From contig CM106586.1 of the NCBI GenBank assembly GCA_048013815.1, forward strand, positions 19,468,001 to 19,532,000: a stretch of DNA of 64,000 bases. Reading direction: 5' to 3'. The position numbers and the translations under genes were made by a program. This DNA comes from Setoptus koraiensis (Eukaryota; Arthropoda). Below the pieces are notes generated by a model that saw only the letters and a program-made list of their open reading frames with translations, was not told the origin of the DNA and searched no databases. This document shows, piece after piece, positions 33,500 to 44,416 of the stretch. Every line of letters starts with the position of its first letter. Position 1 is the stretch's first letter.

Positions 33500-36400
33500 A
33501 TGGCCTCAGTGAGTCTCGTTTATTTGGTTGCCGTTGTGGCGCTTAGTGCGACCTCGATCAACGGTCAATCGCGATCGACAGAAAACGGTGCAAACAATGG
33601 CGTAGGCAAGACCAATCAGGCAACACAAGGAAACAATGTCAACAATAACAAACAACAAGTACAACAACCGTTAGATAATGAGAATAACAATTACGTTACG
33701 CAATGGGGCGGCTTCAGTCCGGCCAGACAGCGCGAATTCAACATGATGCGACAGTCGCTCGATGCAGCCATCAACAGTGCAATATTTTCCGACGGCCCAG
33801 TGGCACCGTCATCGGGGTCGCCACGAGCAACAAGTGGCGACACAAGCGGCCAGCGAGACACGTGGTCGCCCATAATCAATCCTGCCAACAATAATAACAA
33901 CAACTCGCCCATCAGCCAGATGCAGTCCGAGATGAACAATCTAGAGACCGACAGCGATCTAGAGATGAACAATTTGCAGCAGCAGCAACAGCAGCAATCG
34001 TTTGATACGCAAACAAGCGGGCCCATGAATTCCGCGCTCAATCAACCGGAAGAGGTCGCTTTTGGACAGCAGCAACTGTTCAATAACGACACTGCTGCTT
34101 CATCGATGCAACAGGACAACTCGAGTGCACAATCTGACGGCGCGATTCTGGCGAACAATCGTCAGCAGCAGCCAGTTCAACAACAACAACAGCAACAACA
34201 ACAGCAAAGAAACAATTCTCGCCGGATAAACGATCTGCAACCGGCTCAGCAGTTCGTTGGCGGCAACGGCAACAATAACGGCAAACAGTCGACGGTCATG
34301 ATGCGTCTACCCGCAACCGTCAATCAGTCCACCAATTCCATGTCGATGAATATCAACGGTATTATTGTCAACAGCCGACCGAGACAGTCGCCGGCCTCCA
34401 AAACTAACGCAGCGAGCGTGCAAAGCGAAACGGCGCCCCCTAGCGGCCAGGCCAGCAACGGCGGCAGCGGCGGCAGCAGCAGCGTTGAGGGTGACTCGGC
34501 AGCGACAAACAAACCGAACAACAACAAATCGCAACAGCCACCGACAGGGGGACAGGCCCTGTTCAGCCGGGATCAGCAACAGCAGCCCCTGTTGCAGTTC
34601 ACCTCGCCAGTGGCCAAGATAAACAACATGAAAAATAGCATGCGTCAATTGCAACAAAGCGAGCCCGTCATCATGAGAGATCTCGAGAAGTCGTTCAAGA
34701 TGATATCTAGCGGCCAGCAGATGCAGCAGGACATGAACAGTCACCTGAACGACGGCTTCGACGAGGAGCCGCAACAGGTGAGGGAGCAGCCGCAGCAGCA
34801 GCAGCAGTTTGCAATTGGTCAGCAGTCGGGCAAGCCCAAGAGCAACGCCAGAATGATATTCATATCGCGCGAAGCCATGGAGTTGATGCAGCAAAATCTG
34901 CAGGGCCTCAGCAAGAGGCTGCAGCAGCAACAACAACAACAACAACAACAGCAACAACAACAACAACAGCAGCAGCAGCAACAACAACAGCAGCAGCAAG
35001 CGACCAAGGGGGCCCGCTTCTCGACCGGAAATGGGGCCCAATTCGGAGGTGTGTTCCAGCAGCAACAGCAGCGGGAACAGCCAGCGAGACAGCAACCGAG
35101 CGACTTTGTGCAGCAGATCAGAGACAACCAATTCGGCCTGGTTGCCAACAACAACAACAACAACAACAACGATCTCGGGCCGCAGCGAGACTTCGGGCCG
35201 GCCAATCAAGCGGGCCGCGCCAAAGGCGCGGCCGGTCAGCAGCAGCCGATGATGGGCGCCGCCATGTCGAGCCTGCTGGACAACGGCGACATGAGCGGCA
35301 TGGGCGCCAGGGACGAACAACAACCGAGCACCACCACCACCATGGACAGCAACAACTTTTTGATGGACGTCAATCAACAGCAGCAACAGCAACAAATGAT
35401 GAGCGGCCCGCAGCCGGGCGGCATATCCGACTCTAACGTGGGCGGTCTGTTTGGCCCGGGCAACTCGGAATCGGGCGCCGGCCAGTTCTTTCAAGAGCAA
35501 GACCGGCCCGTCGAGACGATGACTTCGTCCCTGGCACCAGCGCCATCTGATTTCGGCCCGGCCAACAGCAACCTGAACGGCAACAGTGTCATCAACGACA
35601 ACAACAACGTCCAGATGACCATTGCCTCGGACAACAACCGAAACAGCAACAACAACAACAACTCACTCGGTCAACAACCGTTGTCCAACAACAAACAATC
35701 GGAGCAGCAGCAGCAACAACAACCGACCGCATCGCCGGCAGTGTCCGGCAGCGCCGGCAGGGGCCCGGCGGAAAGTGTTGCGGCGGACTTGTCGCAACAG
35801 ACCACGCCAAGCCAGTCGTTGGACGTGGGCGACGAGATGGTGCAAGTGCAACAGCAACAAACAACATCCATGCCGTTCATTATGCAGGCCCAAACAACAG
35901 GTGATTTGGCGCCGTCGACGATGTTTGTGTCGCCGTTCCAGTCGGCGACTAGCGGTCAGTTTCGCGGCAATAACGATGCCACATTGGCCACAACAGCACA
36001 ACAATTGGCGGCAACAGCGCCCACAACAACAGCAACCGCGGTCACCCAGCAGTCGACGGCAACTTCGGACGGCTTTGGGGCGCCCACGACAGCGGGCGCG
36101 CTAGATCAGCAGCAGCAGCAGCAAAAACAGAGCGACGTCGATAACGCCTTCAGAGAGGTTCCGGTGTCGTCGACAATCAGTCCGGCGTTTTCGTCGACAA
36201 CGAGCGCCGGTCAGCAGACGGCGGCCAACAACTCGAAACAGCAACAGACAACCGTGTTTGGCAAAGAATCTGCCGGCAAGCCAGCTAACGGTAAGCAGGC
36301 CAAGAAAACCGTTTCGTCTCTGTCGCAAAAGCAGCCACAAACAACCGGAAGTGGCAGCAGCAACAAGTCACCGTCGCGACAATCGCCCAGCAAGAGTGCC

Positions 36401-38101
36401 AGATCTAAATCGAGCGCCAGTAACGGCGCCACGCCAGCCAGTGCTGGTCAGCAGTTCCAGCAGCAGCAGAAACAAAACAGCAACCTAGACAGAATAGAGC
36501 GGCCCAAGTCGTCGTCCTCCTCCTCAGCACCTAGTTCCTCTTCAAGCCAAACAAACAAGCAGGCGACAACCGCAAACGGCAAGTCCAACGGCAAACAAAG
36601 TTCGCCCAACAGCTCAGCCAATAATTCAACCGGAAATCAGAGATCAGCCGCAGCCAATGGAAACAATGGACAAAAATCGCTCGCTAAGAGCAACAAAAAC
36701 GGATCGTCGCCAGTTGCTGTGGCAAAGTCACAAGCGTCCAATGGAAAACAATCGGCGAGCAACAACGGAAACAGACAACGACAAGACAGCGCCGCCAAGC
36801 AGGTTGCCGCAAACGGCAAGAGTGGCCAAGCTAAGAACTCCGGCTTAAAATCAAATAACAAATCTTCTTCGGGCACCAAAAGCAAGCCAACAAAACCGGC
36901 CGTCACCATGAATCAATTTTTTGAGTCGCCCACCACCACGCTAGCGCCCTCGTTCACATCAACTCTGTCGGCGACAACAAGCACCCAACCAAACGAGATG
37001 TCATCGACTTTATTTGGCGAAGTTCCGGTCAGCCAGTCGGCGATCACGAACCAAGATTTGGGCCCATCGACTTCAGCTAACGGTCTGTTTGGACCGGTCA
37101 CAACGACCACATCGACGGTAACGACAATGTCAGACAAGCAGCAGCAGCAGCAGCAGGATTATGCAACAAGCGAGCAGCCAGCCAACATGATGGCAGCTCA
37201 ACGAGATTCCGATGTGACGACGCAATTGGGCAGCAAGAAAAGAATCGGATCCGTGATGACCAACGGTCAAGCGTTGCGAACGTCGTCGCCGCTGGCCAAC
37301 ATGCTGCGAGAACAGGCGAAGGTGTCGACAGGCGAGGACTACAGTAACAACAGTAATCAGAAATCAACAAAAACTCCAAGTCAGAGGGCCGGCGCGAAAT
37401 TTTCGCAGCCAGCCAGATCGGGCGCCGGCTCGGGCTGGTCGGCCAGCAGCGAGCCAGCAAGACAAAACAACAACAACAACATTATCAACAACAACAACAA
37501 CAAATTTGTCGAGACGGGCGCGGAATTCACCACAACAAGCGGCGACATGATGTTGGCCAATCAGCTCGGCAACGGTGGGCCCATCAACAGTCAATTTGAC
37601 CAGGGCGATTCAGCCTTTTTCATGGCACCCGCCAACAGCATGATGATGCGCCAGCAGCAACAGCAACAGCAGCAGTCGAGCACCACCGAGCGCAACAATT
37701 TCAACGACAATAACCTGATGAGCTCAAGAGGAATCACAAACAACAACATAATGGGTGATAATGGCGACTCTATGATTTCGGAAAACGACAATCAGTTGGA
37801 CAATATAAGCGCGCTCAGATTGTCGATACCCGGCGAACCGGAACAGGATTACCCCATCTACAGTAGTGCCCCAAAGACGTCGTTTAGTTGCGCCAGTCAA
37901 TCGTGCCCAGGCGGATATTATGCCGATTTGGAGAGCAAATGTCAGGCGTTTCACATTTGTCAGGCGGACGGCCGCTCGGACACATTCCTATGTCCGAACG
38001 GTACAATATTTAGTCAGCAACATTTTGTTTGTGTCTGGTGGTGGCAAGTGGACTGTCAGCAATCCAGGCAATTTTATCGTTTGAACGACGACATATACTG
38101 C

Positions 38102-38145
<44 letters not shown>

Positions 38146-38587
38146 CGCTCTGCAGCAGCAGCAACAATCGCCGCAGCCAATCAACACTGACAGCGGCAAC
38201 AATCAACTAATTAGCACAAACTCTAATCAAGCGCGCTTCGACAGCCAGCCAAACAGTGGCAACCAATTTGCTCAAGCAAACGTCCCGACACTAATGGGCC
38301 CCAACCCAGCCAGGTTGCCCGTTACAATGAGCAGTGTGAGGTCGCCCGTGATGGGTGGCGCTGCCGATCAACAACAACAACAACGCCAGCAACAACAACA
38401 ACAACAACAGTCAGGCGGCGATCAGCCGACAATCTCAGATCAACTTGCACAACGTATGGTGCAGGGGCCCGTGGATGAACAACGGCAACAACAAAAACAA
38501 CAACTAGACAGTGACAACGGCTTCGGGTTCCCAAGTGCCAGCAGGCAAGAACAAGAGCAAATTGCGGTTAGCGGACGACGCGCCTAA
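33500..38587 (+). CDS. CPAP1-like secreted chitin-binding protein, very large and Q/N/S-rich
   Basis: One 1695-codon frame. MASVSLVYLVAVVALSATS followed by INGQ is a signal peptide. Residues 25-1460 are low complexity: glutamine runs (26 Q at 475-500), asparagine runs, S/T-rich stretches, and a lysine/serine/asparagine-rich basic part at about 930-1135. Degenerate motifs recur (EVPVS twice, DFGPAN, LFGP, LAPS). One CBM14 (peritrophin-A) domain lies at about 1464-1519. Its cysteine spacing is C-x16-C-x5-C-x10-C-x12-C-x7-C, with aromatic YY, F and WWW positions, followed by FYRLNDDIY, a CPAP1 hallmark. A run of 15 asparagines (1535-1549) and a Q-rich tail end the protein. By family it should bind chitin in cuticle or a similar extracellular matrix; the long disordered part would act as a spacer or mucin-like region. 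The start is supported by an in-frame TAA at 33467-33469. No intron is needed. Typical CPAP1 proteins are far shorter. Confidence 0.88.
34922..34999 (+). repeat. Poly-glutamine tract, 26 codons
   Basis: A mix of CAG and CAA codons encodes residues 475-500 of the CPAP1-like protein. The mixed codons suggest an older tract, or one kept for its protein sequence, rather than a fresh microsatellite. Confidence 0.95.
37889..38056 (+). other. CBM14 (peritrophin-A) domain coding segment
   Basis: This segment runs from the first to the sixth cysteine of the only recognisable domain of the large secreted protein (residues 1464-1519). A seventh cysteine sits between the first and second (SCPGGYY), and another follows the FYRLNDDIY motif, so an extra disulfide is possible. 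Confidence 0.88.
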
Positions 38588-39369
38588 CGCAATCGTTGTG
38601 ATCTACTTATATACTATTGTGACTAATTAAATACTAATTATGATAGTACCTCTCGTGCGATTGACGCCAACCACTTAGAATGGCATGAGTAATAGAAGAT
38701 GATGTAATCAATTTCAATATGTGAGATATACATTCATTTTCGTCTTGTACAGCTGCACCACAACACACAAAAACACATACAGATTGCTAATTGTTTTCAA
38801 TAATACGGTTATGTGGTGGTTGACGACAACAAACAAAAGAATCCCAAGAATTTGTTGACAAACGTATATGCGAAAAAAGATGCCAGATTGGACAAAAATA
38901 ATGAACAATGTTGTGTAGTATAATAACATATGATGATGTAGTGTTTTTGTTTTTGTTGGCACCCACAGGCCGTATTAATGAATTCAAAAAATATAAACTG
39001 TGTATTAGGACTCATTTATAAATATTCAACTATTATTATTACCGTAATAAACTATACTTAAACTAAAAACAATTGTTGCGTCATGTCTGCTCTCTTACAT
39101 GCATCTATAGTAAGACCTCTTCCACGACACAGACGACACAGGACCTCTTCCATTAGAATAATTAGTAGGGTAGGGCAAATCAGTTCCGAGCCGAACTATT
39201 CCTGTGCATGGCAAAATCCTAAAATTTTTCTAGCGAGTCATTCTTATCATAAGGATGATTTTGAGACGTATTTGTAGTCACCGAAAAACCGAAATTCAAC
39301 CCATTTTCCCCAGAATCACCGATGCTCCTGAGGCAGTTGTGGCTATTCTGGCTGGTTCGAGGGACTCAC
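38588..39369. other. 3' UTR of the CPAP1-like gene and following intergenic DNA
   Basis: ATTAAA at 38626-38631 lies about 40 bp after the stop, and AATAAA at 39046-39051 lies further down; either could set the mRNA end. The rest is AT-rich without a protein-like frame. On the minus strand, the last bases are the start of a possible intron (see 39370-39700). Confidence 0.5.
39046..39051 (+). promoter_or_regulatory. Distal poly(A) signal of the CPAP1-like gene
   Basis: AATAAA within ACCGTAATAAACTAT, about 460 bp after the stop codon. The nearer alternative is ATTAAA at 38626. Confidence 0.4.
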
Positions 39370-39700
39370 CTGGTTGTCGGTGGCTCGGACTTGCATGACA
39401 GGTATGATCAGAGGTTCCGGTCCTACCGGCATGGGTTCAGGCCGGTTTTGTTGGCGCTGTTGACGTTTGTGTTGGCGGCGGCGCTGGCGCTGGGCGGCAG
39501 TGAGAGGTTGTGGTGGCTGTTGTTCTTGTTGCTGTCGCTCTTATTATTGGTGCTGTTGTGGTCGCCGGTTGACTCGCTGGCTGGCTCGAGAGGGGCTCGA
39601 GCGTGGCTGCTGCTGTGGTTGTTGTTTTGGCTGTTGTTGTTGTTGTTGCCGGCTGATGGCATATACAGCGGCAAGGTGATCATTGCCAGCACCCACACCT
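39370..39700 (-). CDS. Possible coding exon(s) of an unknown minus-strand gene
   Basis: Read on the minus strand, this segment ends at CAACCAG|GTGAGTCCC, a perfect consensus donor at 39369. The frame leading into it is open for 57 codons (39540-39370) and ends MPVGPEPLIIPVMQV plus RATDNQ. A second minus frame (39698-39423) starts at an acceptor-like GTGTAG|GTGTGG, reads a hydrophobic VWVLAMITLPLYM and then an N/S-rich tail. Further upstream in that same frame is another hydrophobic stretch (LVIIRIISGILLLSLVLV). The two frames cannot both be coding across their overlap without splicing. The leucine-rich frame on the plus strand (39322-39840) looks like the antisense shadow. If real, the gene would run leftwards, possibly with the CPAP1-like gene nested in an intron. 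Confidence 0.25.
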
Positions 39701-40468
39701 ACACCAGTACTAGCGACAGCAGCAAAATTCCGCTGATGATCCGTATGATGACCAAAAGCACGAGCTGGCCATCATTATTACGCAATCAACGCGTTGATAA
39801 ACAGAGAGCAACAGCTCCATGTTGTGACTTGCGCCTGTAACTGATTTAGCGTATCTCTAACCGGACGAAAGATGGCGCCATCGTTGGTGGGAGCGCGATA
39901 CAACATGAACGGAGGCGAAACGAGGCTGGCAAGCTAGTTGACATGCCCCGCTAGGCATTTGATCAGCATGCGCAATTGCGTTGGTTTAAATGTGTCGCCG
40001 CTATCGTGTGTCGTTTTTGTGTTTGCTTGCTTACGCGTTTGTTTATACGCGTCGATTGCGATTGGCGTTGCGATGAAAAAGTGGTGAATTGTGGCCAAAA
40101 GAAGGCAAAGTTAGTTGAGTAGTGGCTCCCCCTAAGAGCGGACAGGCAAAATTGAGCGTGTTTGCCGTTTGAAACAAAAAGTGTGTGTGTCTCTATTACC
40201 TGTGTTTGGTGCCCATCAAAAGTATGAAAATAAATTTTCTCATTTGTGCGACTTATGGAAAGTGCGATCAAAATGATAGTGTCAGTGCGCTTGTTGTACA
40301 ATTTAATCAATTCGTCTATCGTGCTCAAGTGTCATCATTAGTGAGGTCGATTTGCATAGTGATTGGTGGCGCTGATTTGCATATTGCGTGCGCCAGATAA
40401 ACAAACAAACAAACAAAGCCAAGACAGAGCACACAAACAACATAATTAATTAGTATGCATATAGTGTT
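39701..40468. promoter_or_regulatory. Upstream region of the K2P channel gene
   Basis: No confident gene is present. This region separates the possible minus-strand exon from the K2P start, so it could be a divergent promoter. An in-frame TAG at 40451-40453 closes the K2P frame six codons before its first ATG. An AAAC run (AAACAAACAAAC) lies at about 40399-40416. Confidence 0.4.
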
Positions 40469-41525
40469 ATGATGAAAGGCAGTTACAATCGGCCTGCACT
40501 GGTCGACAGCAGCAACAACAGCAACACCAACAGCAACACCAACAACACCAGGCAGACAATGAGCGACGCCAGTGCCAGTTTCATCGATGTAGTTGTTGGC
40601 GGCCAACAACAGCAACGCCAAGATGCAAATCTGTTGATTGACATAATGCAACAACAGCAACAACAGCAGCAGCTCATTAACCAAACTAGCGCCAAGCCAC
40701 CGTTTGTGCTGGTGCGAATGCTCACCAGTTCGAATCTGTGCCTGCTCGTGGCAATTGTGATATATCTGTTCGTTGGCACGCTGTTGTTTGCCAATTCCTT
40801 CGACGACCCACTCACCCTGACAGGTATCGATTCCGTTCGGACGGAGGCCGTTGACCACGCTGGTCAGCAGCAGCAGCCGTCTCAACCGGTTAGCACGGCG
40901 CCGCCATCGAGCGCCGGCCCCGCAGTGCCCAGGCAACCATCACAAACAAATGACAACGATAAGACGAACAAGTTGCATCATAATCATAATGTGATGAGCG
41001 TCAAACAGCTGAGGGCGCACACGGTCAACAGAATGTGGAATATAACCAATCAATTCAATGTTCTATATGAGACCAATTGGACCAAACTGGTTGAGCGTGA
41101 AATGCGACAATTTGAATTTGAGCTATTGCGCGCCATCTCGCGTCAATATGAGGCCGGCGACAATTGGCTCACGAGGACAACGACATCATCGTCGACGACA
41201 TGGCCCCATCATCAGCATCAATCATCAATTAACGAATCCGTTACGTCATCATTATCAGCAGCGACGAGCAGTGATAACAGCAGCAGCTATATCAGTAGCA
41301 ACGCTGCTGACGATGAGGAGCAACGCACGACAGATGTGACCTATTTGATTGATTGGCTCTGGCTGCAAGTGGCGCCCTCGCTGGCCCGCCGGCCCCAATC
41401 AAAATCGTCAATTGTTGGCAGCTACAACTACGATAACAACAACAATGGTGATAACAACAACAACATTAGATTGCTCAGGTACCGACAATCCTTTCTATTT
41501 TCGTTAACCACTTTGACCACAATAG
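40469..41525 (+). CDS. Two-pore-domain K+ channel (K2P, TWiK-like), first coding exon, partial
   Basis: This exon encodes 352 residues plus one base. The N-terminal tail is N/S/Q-rich (eight Q at 61-68). TM1 is SNLCLLVAIVIYLFVGTLLF at about 88-107. An extracellular cap follows, with TVNRMWNITNQFNVLYETNW near 185-204, the pattern of invertebrate TWiK-type channels; N191 (NIT) and N203 (NWT) are glycosylation sequons. The pore-1 helix and filter, SFLFSLTTLTTIG, end the exon. The split is after the first base of the first glycine of the GYG filter (G|GTGAGT, phase 1), the conserved K2P intron site known from the family. Known K2P channels are dimers that carry background K+ current at the plasma membrane. 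The cap is unusually long, about 225 residues against roughly 60-70, because of N/S/T/Q-rich inserts (about 121-175 and 235-335), and it has no cysteine. Pore 2 and TM2-4 are not seen in the window. Confidence 0.85.
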
Positions 41526-41531
41526 GTGAGT
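41526..41531 (+). promoter_or_regulatory. 5' splice site of the K2P exon
   Basis: GTGAGT follows ACAATAG. It interrupts the pore-1 glycine codon in phase 1, as in other K2P genes. The frame continues for 50 codons into the intron, but only as repeat-derived T/S/N sequence. Confidence 0.85.
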
Positions 41532-41607
41532 GCTCGCACAATAATGACAATCTTGGCCACATGGCGTCGTCTTTCGTCGAAAAGTTATCTCTCTGTGATA
41601 CGTCTAG

Positions 41608-41672
41608 TACGTCTAGCACGTCTAGCACGACTAATACGTCTAATACGTCTAATACGCCTAATACGCCTAATA
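41608..41672. repeat. Tandem repeat, 9-bp unit
   Basis: ACGTCTAGT, ACGTCTAGC, ACGTCTAAT and ACGCCTAAT follow in series, about seven copies, starting about 80 bp after the K2P donor. Confidence 0.85.
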
Positions 41673-42145
41673 TGTAATTTGTGGCGCCAACGTCTAAAGT
41701 TATTCGAGTCTCACTCGCATCGCGGGCGCTAGGCGCAAAGTCAGATTCACTCACGACATATTATTATTATTATTATATACAAATTGTATATAATGATACA
41801 ATGTGCAGACTGGCTCATATATTGGCAAATCATCAGCTACAGTGCAGCCGACACGAATAGTAGTTGTCTAATTATGTTTGCATGAAGACGACCCCTTGAT
41901 TAGTCGCGTGCCTAATTGTTTAGTAATAATAGTCTCGCCAAGAAGACAATTAATCATAGTGTGCGCTACATGGGAGTTGTAATTAAGTTGCGTGATGACT
42001 AGTGGGCCAACGTTGGGCTGTCGTTTTGATATTATTTAGCGGCAGCATTAGTGTGTCATGGCGTATATGTGGAAGCCCTGTTACAGGGGGCGCTATTTGT
42101 AGTTTGTGAGACAGCCACACACTGGCACACGTTGGCTAGCTCACA

Positions 42146-42361
42146 ATGTCAGTCACAATTCTGCTTCTGTTAGCTACCACTATTCCGTCGGCTGCCAGCG
42201 CCGACGTGATGCCCTCGCTCCACGTCTATCCACGTCTATCCACGTCTATCCACGTCTATACAGAGCCGCCTAGCTGCCGAGCGAGCCCAAACGAGCCAAC
42301 TGCACAACTTTGTTACGCAACTAACTTTGTTAGCAAACGGGCCAAACAGTCGAACAGCTAA
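42146..42361 (+). CDS. Candidate small secreted peptide (low confidence)
   Basis: The frame encodes 71 residues from an ATG in CACAATGTC. MSVTILLLLATTIPSAASA is a good signal peptide with an AxA-type cleavage site (SAASA|DV). The next 50 residues have two cysteines and include a part (RLSTSIHVYT) encoded by four tandem copies of CACGTCTATC. No TATA box, poly(A) signal or homologue is recognised. It lies inside the K2P intron. A chance frame is at least as likely. Confidence 0.2.
   Translation: MSVTILLLLATTIPSAASADVMPSLHVYPRLSTSIHVYTEPPSCRASPNEPTAQLCYATNFVSKRAKQSNS
42221..42260. repeat. Tandem repeat, 10-bp unit x4
   Basis: CACGTCTATC four times, with only the last base differing in the final copy. 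Confidence 0.92.
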
Positions 42362-44160
42362 TTGGCCAACAATGAGGCGTTTGTCGAGATTGCACAATAT
42401 CAGGTGATCAATTTGTCTTGGCTGGAATTGTGTGTGTGCGCCGACCGCTGTGGGCCCCCGCAGCAACTGGCCGATTAATGAGCCTATTGAATTAAACGCT
42501 CTGTCCAACGCTCAAAATGTATCCCTGGCACGCTGGCTGGCTGGCTGGCTGACACAGTGCGGCCCGTATTAGGCCGATTAAGCTGCGATATTTAAGTTGC
42601 GAGCGAGTTGTATGAATGGATCTCACAAGTCAGTCGTCTTGTCGACTGTTTGTGTGTGCGAGCGCGGGCGGAATCTTGTAAATTTCAAGTGCATGTTTGT
42701 AGTGCAGCGAATATACGGCTACTAACTACACAGCCGAGCACAGTCTACAAGTTTGTTTGTTACGTAGTATTACGTAATGGGCGCGCACTCATGCGTTATC
42801 CGCTGCGATCCGGCGCGCCGATGTCGCTTGGCAAGCTCGCTCATTGTCGATGCATCTGTGGCGTCTCGCAAGTTGCCAGTCGCAACGCTGAAATGTCGCC
42901 AGCCAGCCAGCCAGCCAGCCAACTTGATCCAGTTATATCGCACAGTTATATCAGCCAGTTATATATCGGCATTAGCGGCAGCAACAACAATGCCTCGACG
43001 ACGCTTGTTGGCCTCTCTCTTCGATGCTCGTTGGCCCGCTCGGATGCTTGTTGGCCTCGCTCGGAATCTCCAGTTGGCCAATTGGGCCGCTTGTATTTGC
43101 GATAGTTTGATTAGTTTGCGAGGCCGCCGCTTTCGTTGCGCGAATAAATAAATATAAAATTGTCGCGCACGACAACAACAACAACAACAACAACCACCAC
43201 CCCAAAGACGGGCCAAGTGTTTGCCGGGTTCCCCAGCCAGCTCGGCTATTAACATTAACAATGGCATAACAAGTGAGTGGTGTCACATATATGTCGATTG
43301 AGCTCATTGAGCAAACAACATTGAGCAACGACCGGGCTAATTAAATGGACACTTGGCGCCCCTGTCGTGTGTCTAATTCAGCTGACTAGACACACAACGG
43401 GCGCACAAATAACGGGGCGCCATCGTGGCCAACAACAGCACAAAATACAAGCCACACTGGCGGCCAGTTTCACAGGTGAGCTCTCTCAAAATTAATTGGC
43501 CCCAACTCCCGGCTCAAATTAACTGTCCTATCCTTGCTACTCGATGCTTGCGCGCGATACGAGCGACTCGACGGGCTCGTTAGCGGGACGAAATGCAAAA
43601 TTGCACCCGATCCAGTTTAGCTGCCCCCCCCACCCCCTTTCGGGTGCGGCAACCATTACAGGTGGCAACTATTGCGCCTATCGGTACGACTATCGGCCGG
43701 TTGAAGTGCAAACTCACCTGTGCTGCTGTCACTTTCTGAGACATCAACGGCGCCGCCATGCAAATTCGCACTATACTTGACGAAATTGTCCCCAGGCGAA
43801 CAAAGGCGCCCCATGTTTCGCACTGGCATGCTGTGGCCCCGCTAACTAACCTGATTATTGAATAAACTGGATGGACAGCCCGAGGCGTTATTAGGTTATT
43901 TGTTCATTGGATGTGGCTTTGGGGGGCCGGCGCCGCGGACGGGATAAAGCCCACATGATAGAGGCCACTGACCAGCTTGCATGCTGCAGCGCCCTCTGCC
44001 TCTGGTGCTTGTTGCCGCTGTTGTTATAAACGCATCATCGCCGTGTTTATACAAGCCAGGAATTGAGGCCAAGGATTGACAGGAATTGGGGCCCAGAATG
44101 GGCGAGTTAGCGGCCGACCGACGTGCGTTTGTCCGCTCGGAATTGGATTATTGGAATCAA

Positions 44161-44195
44161 ATAATCATAGAGTGATACTTTCGCTCTATGATTAT
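44161..44195. repeat. Perfect 12-bp hairpin
   Basis: ATAATCATAGAG and CTCTATGATTAT are separated by eleven bases. Confidence 0.85.
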
Positions 44196-44350
44196 CGCTC
44201 CATCGCTCGTCTTGTTTCTCGCGCACTGTTCGCAACTGTTTTGTGTCCATTCTTGGCCTCTTTCGGGATATTGTGCGCTCCGGCGCGACTCGAAACATTG
44301 CCGACAATCGCGCGACAAATCACGCACATTCGGCGGCGATAAATTCGGCA

Positions 44351-44416
44351 GAAATCGGCGCGAAACTCGGGCGAAATCGGCGCGAAACTCGGGCGAAATC
44401 GGCGCGAAACTCGGCA
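44351..44416. repeat. Tandem repeat, 22-bp unit x3
   Basis: The unit starts GAAATCGGCGCGAAACTCGG and ends GC. The first two copies are identical and the third differs in its last base. Confidence 0.92.

Noticed and set aside
39322-39840. Leucine-rich 172-codon frame on the plus strand that looks like several membrane spans
   Set aside because: CAA/CAG repeats read in antisense give leucine codons, so the hydrophobicity is an artefact. The minus strand has better splice signals.
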